Source: Marmoricola sp. (GTDB lineage Bacteria; Actinomycetota; Actinomycetes; Propionibacteriales; Nocardioidaceae). From it: 12,848 nt of DNA. The stretch spans positions 1 to 12,848 of the forward strand of contig JASLCW010000441.1 of NCBI GenBank assembly GCA_030151765.1, read 5' to 3'. The first letter of the stretch is position 1. Every line of letters begins with the position of its first letter. Of the stretch, positions 5,580 through 12,513 are shown piece after piece. The position numbers were made by a program, and so were the translations under genes. The notes beneath the pieces are model-generated. The model did not search any database, was not told where the DNA came from, and saw only the letters and a list, made by a program, of their open reading frames with translations.

Positions 5580-7516
5580 AATCACCCCACTCGATTCTTC
5601 GCTCCTTCCGCTCCGCTCCCTCCGTGAAGAATCGAGCAGGGACCCCGAAAAGCCCGGCGCGCACTCTCGGGCTGGGCGCGCTTGTCGGGGGACTCGTCCT
5701 CTCCGGATGCAGTCTTTCGTCGGGGCCCTCTCCCGACGGCGCTGCGAAGAAGGCTGCCGCGGAGCTCTCCGCCGAGAAGCTGACCGACGCGGCCTGGCAG
5801 GGCGCGGCGGCCGCGCAGACGGCCTACGCGAAGGTCGTCTCGGGCATGGACGTGAAGCCGCAGGTGCAGCTCGTGTCCACGAAGACGACGGGCGACCACG
5901 CCACCGCGAAGCTCTCCTGGACCTGGCCGGTCGGCGCGCCCGGGTGGACCTACACGACCTCGGCCACGATGACCAAGACCGGCGACACCTGGTCGATGGA
6001 ATGGTCGCCGAGCCTGGTCTCGGCGAACCTGGGTGCCACTGACCGCTTGCGGCAGACCCGGGTGCCCGGCGTACGCGGCGACATCCTCGGCGCCGGCGGT
6101 GCGCCGATCGTGAAGCCGCGGCCGGTGCTGCGCTTCGGCCTCAACAAGGCGGTCCTGAAGCCGACGACTGTGCCGGTCTCGGCGAAGGCGCTGGCGGACC
6201 TGGTCGGGATCGACGCGAAGGGCTACGTGAAGCTCGCCAAGGAGACGGGTCCGAAGGCCTTCGTGCCGGCGATCATCTTCCGGGAGGGCGAGGTGCCGGC
6301 CGCCGTACAGGCGCACTATCTGCAGATCAAGGGTGCGGTCGCGCTGCACGACAAGCTGCCGCTGGCGCCGACCAAGGGCTTCGCCGCCGCGCTGCTCGGC
6401 ACGGTCGGCCCGGCCACCGCCGAGATCGTCAAGCAGACCAAGGGCCGTGTGGTGGCCGGTGACGACACCGGCCTCTCCGGCCTGCAGGCACGGTACGACG
6501 AGCAACTGGCCGGTCAGGCCGGCGGCCGGGTCGACCTGGTGGCCGCCGACGGCAAGGCCACCAGTCTCTTCCAAGCCCCGGCCGTCAACGGCAAGCCGGT
6601 GCAGATCACGCTGGTGCCGCGGATGCAGCAGCTCGCCGAGCAGGCGCTGGCGCGAACCGGGCCGGCCAGTGCCCTGGTCGCCATCAAGCCGTCCACGGGC
6701 GCGATCGTGGCCGCCGCCAGCGGTCCGGGGTCGAAGGGCTACAACACCGCGACCTATGGGCAGTACGCGCCGGGATCGACCTTCAAGATGATCGATTCCC
6801 TTGCCCTGTTGCGATCCGGGCTCACGCCGAGCTCGCCCGTCACGTGCACGACGAGCCTCACCGTCAACGGCAAGAAGTTCACCAACGACTCGGAGTACCC
6901 CGCGGGCAAGGTCGGCCGGATCACCCTGACCGATGCTCTCGCGAACTCGTGCAACACCGCCTTCATCTCCCAGCACGGGCGGTTGAAGGGCGGCGATCTG
7001 CAGCAGGCCGCGGCCGCGCTCGGCTTCGGGGTCGATCACAATGTCGGCTTCCCGGCGTACTTCGGGCAGATCCCGGCGCCGGCCTCGGAGGTCGAGAAGG
7101 CCGCCGACATGATCGGTCAGGGCAAGGTGCTCGCCTCGCCGATGGCGATCGCGACGGTGATGTCCTCGATCCTGGCCGGCCACGCCGTCGTACCGCACCT
7201 GGTGGACGGGCAGACCGCGACCGCGCAGCCGGCCCATCCGCTCACGGCCGCCGAAGCAGCGAAGCTGCGGAGCATGTTGCGCGCCGTCGTGACCGAGCCG
7301 ACGGGGACCGGCCACGGTCTCGCCGACCTGCCCGGCGCACCGGCGATCGCCAAGACCGGCACCGCCGAGTTCGGCACCAAGCCGCCGCTCCCCACGCATG
7401 CGTGGATGGTGGCCGGCCGCGGCGACCTCGCCGTCGCCGTCTTCGTCGACCAGGGGCACACCGGTGCCGGGGTCGCCGGCCCGATCCTGGAGACCTTCCT
7501 GCGCACGGTGGGCTGA
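5576..7516 (+). CDS. Class B penicillin-binding lipoprotein with MecA_N domain
   Basis: The 646-aa transpeptidase cross-links peptidoglycan on the outer face of the membrane. A lipoprotein signal ends at lipobox LSGC (Cys45). Residues about 65-155 resemble the NTF2-like MecA_N domain. The PBP dimerisation region follows from about 160 (GVRGDI at 165-170). The catalytic domain from about 365 has all three motifs: STFK 401-404 with nucleophile Ser401, SCN 458-460, and KTGT 593-596. The layout resembles the mycobacterial PBP-lipo type (such as Rv2864c). The ATG at 5576 overlaps the peroxidase stop. However, the first 16 codons lie over a 47-nt hairpin repeat, and in-frame GTG 5624 would give a more usual lipoprotein signal length, so the true start may be 5624. 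Low intrinsic beta-lactam affinity is seen in some MecA_N proteins but is not implied here. Confidence 0.92.
   Translation: MKSPHSILRSFRSAPSVKNRAGTPKSPARTLGLGALVGGLVLSGCSLSSGPSPDGAAKKAAAELSAEKLTDAAWQGAAAAQTAYAKVVSGMDVKPQVQLVSTKTTGDHATAKLSWTWPVGAPGWTYTTSATMTKTGDTWSMEWSPSLVSANLGATDRLRQTRVPGVRGDILGAGGAPIVKPRPVLRFGLNKAVLKPTTVPVSAKALADLVGIDAKGYVKLAKETGPKAFVPAIIFREGEVPAAVQAHYLQIKGAVALHDKLPLAPTKGFAAALLGTVGPATAEIVKQTKGRVVAGDDTGLSGLQARYDEQLAGQAGGRVDLVAADGKATSLFQAPAVNGKPVQITLVPRMQQLAEQALARTGPASALVAIKPSTGAIVAAASGPGSKGYNTATYGQYAPGSTFKMIDSLALLRSGLTPSSPVTCTTSLTVNGKKFTNDSEYPAGKVGRITLTDALANSCNTAFISQHGRLKGGDLQQAAAALGFGVDHNVGFPAYFGQIPAPASEVEKAADMIGQGKVLASPMAIATVMSSILAGHAVVPHLVDGQTATAQPAHPLTAAEAAKLRSMLRAVVTEPTGTGHGLADLPGAPAIAKTGTAEFGTKPPLPTHAWMVAGRGDLAVAVFVDQGHTGAGVAGPILETFLRTVG
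5590..5636. repeat. Long inverted repeat at the peroxidase/PBP junction
   Basis: CTCGATTCTTC (5590-5600) and GAAGAATCGAG (5626-5636) are perfect 11-bp inverted arms, extended inward by a G-T and a C-G pair, around a pyrimidine-rich loop (GCTCC-type units). It starts 11 nt after the peroxidase stop. The loop and left arm, read on the minus strand, resemble the GAGCGAACAATC element between modB and modC. It may be a dispersed extragenic repeat or attenuator that has been read into the PBP N-terminus. No T-run follows, so it is not a typical terminator. Confidence 0.6.
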
Positions 7517-7525
7517 CACGAAAGA

Positions 7526-7564
7526 ACCCCCGGGTCGAAGGAGCTGCTCCTCCGACCCGGGGGT
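7526..7564. terminator. Strong hairpin between convergent genes, probable bidirectional terminator
   Basis: ACCCCCGGGTCG (7526-7537) pairs with CGACCCGGGGGT (7553-7564), and inside this AGGAG (7539-7543) pairs with CTCCT (7547-7551) around CTG, with a single A-C mismatch. This 17-bp stem begins 10 nt after the PBP stop and 28 nt beyond the stop of the minus-strand gene. On the minus strand it is followed by TTCTTT (complement of 7520-7525), so it best fits a terminator for the minus-strand gene. It probably also stops PBP transcripts. Confidence 0.85.
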
Positions 7565-7591
7565 CGATAGCCTTGAGCTGGCTATCCGATC

Positions 7592-8164
7592 TCACCATCG
7601 ACCGCCCGTGAACCGCCCGTTCAGGTAGACGGCGGCCCAGACGCCGTGTGCGTTCGACGAACCCCAACCGCGTGACCACGAGGTCAGGGTGTTGCCGAGG
7701 TACTGGCAGAGCCCGCCGAGGGGTGGGAAACGCCGCTTGCACACCTGGACGCCAACCCAGATCGCTCCCCGGGCCATGTCGGCATAGCTGGCCGTCACCC
7801 AGAAATGGCCGTTGTCATAGCCATATGCCAGAACCGGGGTGACGCCACCGGACGATGCCGAGGATGCGAAGTTCGCCGTACCGCCCAAGGATCCGAAGGA
7901 CTCGTTGAGCACCTTGTTGAGCCTCGCGCGCCCTGCCTCCGTGGAGGCCATCGTGGCGAGCACCCGCTGATCAGCAGCGGGGATCTGCATCGCGATGGCG
8001 GGCTGCACCTGGGTGATCGATGTCGGGCGGACCAGTCCGTTCCGGGAGTGGTCCGTCGTGGTGGTCGAGTGCTGGACCAGGGTCAGCATGCCGACCACGA
8101 GCGCGGCCGTCGCGATGACAGCCGAGAAGGAGCTCAGCAGCCCCTTCGCACGAGAAATGGACAT
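7592..8164 (-). CDS. Unrecognised membrane-anchored or exported protein with Trp/Gly-rich C-terminus
   Basis: I do not recognise the family. From ATG 8164 it is 190 aa. A hydrophobic segment at about 11-30 after basic residues (SRAK) is a signal peptide or anchor, so the rest is probably outside the cell. A Ser/Thr-rich linker follows (HSTTTTDHS), then a polar region. Residues 118-190 are rich in Trp and Gly with two cysteines (C142, C153) that could form a disulfide, ending NAHGVWAAVYLNGRFTGGRW. From memory, similar Gly-Val-Trp endings occur in small secreted actinobacterial proteins; I cannot name the family. GGAGG (complement of 8170-8174) is 5 nt from ATG 8164. ATG 8167 and 8176 and TTG 8179 are in frame but badly spaced. 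It is convergent with the PBP and divergent from the HTH-NTPase-Nudix gene. Confidence 0.7.
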   Translation of the reverse strand: MSISRAKGLLSSFSAVIATAALVVGMLTLVQHSTTTTDHSRNGLVRPTSITQVQPAIAMQIPAADQRVLATMASTEAGRARLNKVLNESFGSLGGTANFASSASSGGVTPVLAYGYDNGHFWVTASYADMARGAIWVGVQVCKRRFPPLGGLCQYLGNTLTSWSRGWGSSNAHGVWAAVYLNGRFTGGRW

Positions 8165-8210
8165 CATTTCCTCCATCAACTATTGAGTTAGGGAGGGCCG
8201 AGTCCCTTCC

Positions 8211-8237
8211 CGGTGAATCCGGATCGGATTCGGTGAA
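8211..8237. promoter_or_regulatory. Inverted repeat flanked by direct repeats in a divergent promoter region
   Basis: GAATCC (8215-8220) and GGATTC (8226-8231) form an inverted repeat with a 5-bp centre (GGATC). CGGTGAA occurs at both ends (8211-8217 and 8231-8237), 20 bp apart. It lies in the 181-bp gap between the exported-protein gene and the HTH-NTPase-Nudix gene, where an operator controlling one or both would sit. The bound protein is unknown; the adjacent HTH protein is the natural candidate. Confidence 0.4.
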
Positions 8238-8309
8238 CCAGATACTTGGCCTCCGCCGGTGTCTCCCGGGACCCGCGCGCGTCGGGAGACAGCAGTCGCG
8301 CCGAAAAGC

Positions 8310-8338
8310 TCGACCGGCCCCGCGAAGGCGTGCAGAAT
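8310..8338 (+). promoter_or_regulatory. Predicted promoter of the HTH-NTPase-Nudix gene
   Basis: TCGACC (8310-8315, 4 of 6 to TTGACA) and CAGAAT (8333-8338, 4 of 6 to TATAAT) are separated by 17 bp, and the -10 ends 7 nt before GTG 8346. This supports a leaderless message starting at 8346 and places the upstream in-frame GTG 8259 outside the transcript. Each box is only a moderate match, so this is a prediction. Confidence 0.4.
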
Positions 8339-8345
8339 CCGGCGG

Positions 8346-11009
8346 GTGAAGTCCGGTGCCACCAGCGAGCCGCCAGCGTCTGTCGACCGCGCGTCGATCC
8401 ACGCGCACCTGGCCGAGCTGCTGCACGAGCTCTTCACCACCGCGGCTCCGGGCCGGCCGAAGCTGACCTACGCGGTCGTCGCGCGCCGCGTCGGGTGCGG
8501 CCGGACGACGCCCGGGGGCTGGCCACGTCCCAACGGGCCGGCGCAGGCCAAGTTCCCGTCCGCGGAGCTGATCGACGGTCTCGTGAGATTGGCTGAGGAA
8601 CGCCTGGCGGCGGATCGCGTCGTGGAGCTGGAGCGCTGGCTCAGACGCGGGGCCGCCTTCAACGCCGCAACGACGAAGCAGGTCAACCGGCGCAATGCCG
8701 CCGGCGGCGGCGAGGCGACGCAGGTGCATCGGGTTCGGACCCCGCCCTGGAAGCTGGCCCTGGCCAGGACGACACAACTGCACGATGGCGTGGTGCCGAC
8801 GGTCGAGGGGCGACTCGTCGAAGCGGGTACGCCGGGCGGCTCCGACCACTGGCGGCTCGGTTCGGAGCTCGCCGATGAGCTGCTCCCCGACTATGTGCGC
8901 CGGGATGCCGATACCGTCCTCGATCGACTGCTCGGCTCCATCGACGGCGCCCGCGCAGGTCTGGTGGTGGTCAGCGGTCCGCCGGGATCGGGCAGGACTC
9001 GGACTTTGGTCGAGGCATTGAGAAGACATGCCGGGGCCGGGCGGACGTCGTACGGACTGCGCGATCTGCACGAGCCGCTCCGGCCCAGCGACGGGCGCGA
9101 CACGCTCGAGTCGTACGTCGATGCCGTGCGACTGGCTGCCGTCAGCGCCGACGATCTCGCGGCCATCGCCTTCATCGACGATCTCGACGACCACCTCGTG
9201 AACCGGGCCAACGGGGAACTGCGGCCGATCTCCCTCCGGGTCCACCTGGAGCAGCTCGCCAAGGCCGGTGTGCCTGTGGTGGCGATCTGTTCGGACGAGC
9301 TCGTCGACGGCGATCCGGCCGACCACGGTCTGACCGCCGACGACCAGAGCTGGCTCGGCGACCGCCGTATCCGCCTGGATCCGACGCTCACCCCGGCAGA
9401 GATGGTGCGCGCCCGCGAGGTCCACCCCGGGATTCCTGAGGGTGATCTTCGCCAGCTTCCCCGCACCTTCCGGCGCGAGGCCGGGCCGGATGACGAACCC
9501 GAGGTCGACAGGGATCTCCGGCGCTGCTTCGATGCGGAAGCCGTACGCGTCGCCTCGGCGGCAGCCGATCCGGAGCCGGGGCTCCCGCAGCTCCTGCGCG
9601 CGATGGCTCTCGAGCGGGCCGGCGCACTGCCGCATTGGACCGAGGTGGCCGAGCCGATCCATGTGCTGGCCGGCTGGGCGGCCGCCTCCGAGACCTGGCT
9701 CGCCGACGAGCTCGATGAGAACGGGCGGGCGAGAGCGCGGCACTTCGCAGCGGAGGTGGCTGCTTCCGTGCGTCCCTTCGCCGGACTCGAACTCGTCGAT
9801 GTCGCCGAGGCGGGCTATGTGAGCGATGCGGACTCGTTCGCGGCCTTCGCGCTCGCCTACTCGGGCAGCCGGGTGCTGACCGATGCGGTGGTGTCGCGGC
9901 CCATGTGCGCGGACGCCACGCTGGTCTGGCACTCCGCCCTGTACCAGGGCCCGCACGGGGAGGCCCAGGGCTATGCGGACGTGCACCCCTCGCCCGGCTG
10001 CGGCTACCGGCTCAAGAAGCCCGACGACTACGACGGCGCCACGCTGTCGACCCAGGGCGCGGCCGTCGCCCGCCGGGGGCAGGGCGGCACCGAGGGCCTG
10101 GTGCTGGTCGTGGAGACGACGACGAGTTGCTTCGGACAGAGCGAGGGCGAACCCGAGGGGACGGGAAGGGCGTGCAAGAAGCTGGCTCCCCAGCTCGACG
10201 AGGAGGACGGCTCGGTGCCGCGGTACGACGTGGGCGAGCTCGGGTCTCGCTCGGATCGTGTCGCGGGCCGCCGCGTCGCCAACCTGACCGCTCAGCTTGC
10301 CGTGATCACTCGCGACGGGCAACTGGTCCTCGCGCAACGCTCGCGCCGCGTGGCGAACGGTGCCGGCCTGTGGAGTGCATCCGCGGGCGGCATCGCCTCC
10401 GACGTGCAGCAGGATCGCAATGATCTCGGTGTGCCCGAGCTCGACCGGGTCCTCCGGCGTGAGTCCGGCGAGGAGATCGGCCTCGATGCCGAGCTTGTCG
10501 GCAGGGCCAAGGCGGTGGCGATCTATCAGATGAACCACGTGCCCGCCGACTCGTCCTCAGCCGCCGCGAAGGGCCAGCTCGTCACCGCCGCGCTCCACGT
10601 CCTGCGGACCTCACTGAGCTTCGAGGAGATCGAGCAGCGGCGGCGTGAGCGCGCGGATCCGGTGCTCGGTGGCTATGAGACCCGCCGCCTCGCCCCGGTC
10701 GACCTCACGATCGAGGGCGCTGCCGCATGGTTGACCGAGACCGGTGACCAGGCGGATGTGCACGCGGTGATGGCGGTCCTCTACGGCTGCCTGCTCGTCC
10801 AGGCCGCTGAGAACGACCTGTCCGCCGATGAGGTGATCGACCAGTTCATGGCCCGATTGCCGCATCCGTGGTGGGTTCGTCGTACCGGGGAGCCGGGCTT
10901 GGTGCGTCACCCCGACAACCTCGGCAACTACGCACTTCCACCGCGGATGCCTGCTGCGTGGGCATCCGAATGGAAGAGCCTGCGCGCCCGCTATTCCTCG
11001 GGTGGGTGA
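8346..11009 (+). CDS. Large multidomain protein: HTH-like, P-loop NTPase and Nudix-like domains
   Basis: I do not recognise this 887-aa protein as a named family. Residues about 16-86 look like an HTH unit (LTYAVVARRVGCGRTTPGGW). A P-loop NTPase follows: Walker A GPPGSGRT (211-218, Arg where Lys is usual) and Walker B IAFIDDLDD (274-282). Residues about 350-500 are mostly helical. Residues 645-790 resemble a Nudix fold: the strand pair around ITRDGQLVLAQRS, then GLWSASAGG and RESGEEIGLD (705-714). The EE pair that binds metal is present, but the usual Glu eight residues before the RE is Pro and the loop before it is longer. There is no membrane segment, so it is cytoplasmic. GTG 8346 is chosen from the promoter spacing; GTG 8259 would add 29 residues. 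It ends 26 nt before the MetF-like gene. Role unknown; a nucleotide-sensing regulator or a conflict-system protein are both inference. Confidence 0.75.
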   Translation: MKSGATSEPPASVDRASIHAHLAELLHELFTTAAPGRPKLTYAVVARRVGCGRTTPGGWPRPNGPAQAKFPSAELIDGLVRLAEERLAADRVVELERWLRRGAAFNAATTKQVNRRNAAGGGEATQVHRVRTPPWKLALARTTQLHDGVVPTVEGRLVEAGTPGGSDHWRLGSELADELLPDYVRRDADTVLDRLLGSIDGARAGLVVVSGPPGSGRTRTLVEALRRHAGAGRTSYGLRDLHEPLRPSDGRDTLESYVDAVRLAAVSADDLAAIAFIDDLDDHLVNRANGELRPISLRVHLEQLAKAGVPVVAICSDELVDGDPADHGLTADDQSWLGDRRIRLDPTLTPAEMVRAREVHPGIPEGDLRQLPRTFRREAGPDDEPEVDRDLRRCFDAEAVRVASAAADPEPGLPQLLRAMALERAGALPHWTEVAEPIHVLAGWAAASETWLADELDENGRARARHFAAEVAASVRPFAGLELVDVAEAGYVSDADSFAAFALAYSGSRVLTDAVVSRPMCADATLVWHSALYQGPHGEAQGYADVHPSPGCGYRLKKPDDYDGATLSTQGAAVARRGQGGTEGLVLVVETTTSCFGQSEGEPEGTGRACKKLAPQLDEEDGSVPRYDVGELGSRSDRVAGRRVANLTAQLAVITRDGQLVLAQRSRRVANGAGLWSASAGGIASDVQQDRNDLGVPELDRVLRRESGEEIGLDAELVGRAKAVAIYQMNHVPADSSSAAAKGQLVTAALHVLRTSLSFEEIEQRRRERADPVLGGYETRRLAPVDLTIEGAAAWLTETGDQADVHAVMAVLYGCLLVQAAENDLSADEVIDQFMARLPHPWWVRRTGEPGLVRHPDNLGNYALPPRMPAAWASEWKSLRARYSSGG

Positions 11010-11023
11010 TCCCGATGTCCGGC

Positions 11024-11029
11024 TACGGT
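11024..11029 (+). promoter_or_regulatory. Predicted -10 box for a leaderless MetF-like transcript
   Basis: TACGGT fits TANNNT and ends 6 nt before GTG 11036, the same geometry as at 1944-1949 and 5079-5084. It lies in the 26-nt gap after the preceding stop. No convincing -35 is visible 16-18 bp upstream. It supports GTG 11036 over ATG 11015 as the start. Confidence 0.4.
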
Positions 11030-11035
11030 CTGTCC

Positions 11036-11956
11036 GTGGACCTGATCTCAAGCATCGGTGGCCGGGCCGAGGGCTTCGTGCTGTTCGCGGTGACTCCGCC
11101 GCGCCGGTCGACGCCGACCGAGCGAGTCGGGGAGATCGCGCGGGCGACCCGGGAGCGACTCAGCCCACTCGACCTCGACGGCCTGATCCTCTACGACATC
11201 GACGACGAGAGTTCGCGCAATCCGGCGCAGCGGCCCTTCCCCTTCAGCCCGACCATCGATCCGGCGAGCTATCGCGCCGATCATCTCGACGACTGGCCGA
11301 CGCCGGTGGTGATCTATCGCGCCGTCGGCAAGTACCGGCCGGCCGAACTCGGCGAGTGGCTCACCGCCCAGGATCCCGCGCGTACGGCGACCGTGATGGT
11401 CGGTGCCGCCTCGAGCGGTACGGCGCCGCCGACGACACTGGCTGAGGCCCAGTCGCTGCGCTCCGCGCTCAATCCGGAGCTGCTCCTGGGCGGGGTCGCC
11501 ATCCCCGAGCGCCACAGCCGTCGCGAGAACGAGCACCTGCGCCTGATCGACAAGCAGAGCGCCGGCTGCTCCTTCTTCGTCACCCAGGTCGTCTACGACG
11601 TGAACGCGGCCAAGAACCTGGTCTCCGACTACTCCTACGAATGCGCGACCCGTGGGATCGAGCCGGTTCCGATCGTCTTCACCTTCTCGGTCTGCGGATC
11701 CATGAAGACGCTCGAGTTCATGCGCTGGCTCGGGGTCGACGTACCGAAGTGGATCGAGAACGACCTCCGCCACTCCACCGACCCGCTCGCTGCCTCTGCA
11801 GAACAGGCCCTGGTGACGGCTCTCGAGCTCGCCGCCTACTGCCGGCGCCTGGGGACCCCGTTCGGGCTCAACATCGAGAGCGTGTCGATCCGCCGGGAGG
11901 AGATCGAGGCCTCGGTGGACCTGGCCGCGCGGTTGATCCATAAGGTGCGCGCGTGA
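11036..11956 (+). CDS. Methylenetetrahydrofolate reductase-like protein (MetF family)
   Basis: This roughly 306-aa cytoplasmic protein belongs to the MTHFR family, which reduces 5,10-methylene-THF to 5-methyl-THF for methionine synthesis. Family features: a TIM-barrel-like strand order, GGVAIPERHSRRENEHLRLI followed by DKQSAGCSFFVTQVVYD (the conserved GC-x-F-x(2)-TQ strand), VPIVFTFSVCGS, and a C-terminal GLNIESVSIRREEIEAS. It is divergent from E. coli MetF, and I cannot confirm an FAD site. FAD-independent MTHFR-like proteins are known in mycobacteria, and this may be of that kind. GTG 11036 is chosen because TACGGT sits 6 nt upstream; in-frame ATG 11015 would add 7 residues. Its stop overlaps the next start (GTGA, 11953-11956), indicating coupling to the GrpB gene. 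It could instead act on another folate or one-carbon substrate. Confidence 0.78.
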   Translation: MDLISSIGGRAEGFVLFAVTPPRRSTPTERVGEIARATRERLSPLDLDGLILYDIDDESSRNPAQRPFPFSPTIDPASYRADHLDDWPTPVVIYRAVGKYRPAELGEWLTAQDPARTATVMVGAASSGTAPPTTLAEAQSLRSALNPELLLGGVAIPERHSRRENEHLRLIDKQSAGCSFFVTQVVYDVNAAKNLVSDYSYECATRGIEPVPIVFTFSVCGSMKTLEFMRWLGVDVPKWIENDLRHSTDPLAASAEQALVTALELAAYCRRLGTPFGLNIESVSIRREEIEASVDLAARLIHKVRA

Positions 11957-12513
11957 TCGAGGTGGTTGAGTACGACGCCGGGTGGCCGGCGCGTTTCGAG
12001 CACCTGCGGGCCGAACTCGGCGCGGCGATGGCCTCGGCAGGGGTGCCCGTCCTTGCCGTCGAACACGTGGGGAGCACCTCCGTTCCGGGGCTCGCTGCGA
12101 AGCCGATCATCGACTGCGACATCGTCGTTGCCGAAGGAGACGTCGGCCGGGCATCGCAGGCGCTGATCGGCATCGGCTTCACGGCGCTCGGAGAACTCGG
12201 CATTCCGCTGCGGTGGGCCTTCAAGGAGCCGCAGCGGTTCGCGGGAAGCCACGTGTACGTGGTGGTCGAGGGCTCGCTGGCCCTGCGCAACCACCTTGCT
12301 GTGCGAGACATCCTGTGCGTCGACGACGTACTGCGTGAGCGATACGCCACCGTCAAGCGCAAGGTCGGAGCGGTCGCCGCGGACATCGACGAGTACGGGC
12401 GCGGGAAGAACGAGATCGTGCAGGAGATCCTTGCCGCTGCAGGGCTGAGCGCGGAGGAGTTGGCCTCGATCGATGGGAACCAGGTGCCCTCGCACGAGGA
12501 GCTTCCGCGGTAG
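11953..12513 (+). CDS. GrpB family protein (UPF0157, nucleotidyltransferase fold)
   Basis: The 186-aa protein shows the GrpB/UPF0157 signatures: HVGSTSVPGLAAKPIIDCDI at 38-57 (the GSTSVPGLAAKP loop with following aspartates typical of a nucleotidyltransferase-like fold), HVYVVVEGSLALRNHLAVRD at 100-119, and YGRGKNEIVQEIL at 148-160. The biochemical activity of the family is not established. In some actinobacteria the domain is fused to dephospho-CoA kinase, but here it stands alone. It is translationally coupled to the MetF-like gene through GTGA. After it come about 180 nt without a gene and then an insertion sequence. Cytoplasmic, normal length, no sign of damage. Confidence 0.9.
   Translation: MIEVVEYDAGWPARFEHLRAELGAAMASAGVPVLAVEHVGSTSVPGLAAKPIIDCDIVVAEGDVGRASQALIGIGFTALGELGIPLRWAFKEPQRFAGSHVYVVVEGSLALRNHLAVRDILCVDDVLRERYATVKRKVGAVAADIDEYGRGKNEIVQEILAAAGLSAEELASIDGNQVPSHEELPR

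Noticed and set aside
3888..7519. Minus-strand open frames of 565 and 645 codons opposite modC, the peroxidase and the PBP
   Set aside because: The plus-strand genes have complete catalytic motifs, while the antisense translations have none.
8259..8345. Upstream GTG start adding 29 residues to the HTH-NTPase-Nudix protein
   Set aside because: The added residues are basic and featureless, and the best promoter match lies downstream of this codon. It remains possible.
7971..10538. An 855-codon open frame on the minus strand opposite the HTH-NTPase-Nudix gene
   Set aside because: The translation is low-complexity, rich in Arg, Gly, Pro and His, with no domain motifs. Long antisense frames arise from strong GC bias, and the plus frame carries clear domains.
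10868..11035. N-terminal extension of the MetF-like frame into the preceding gene
   Set aside because: It overlaps the Nudix-like gene in another frame and adds no MetF features. GTG 11036 or ATG 11015 fit better.
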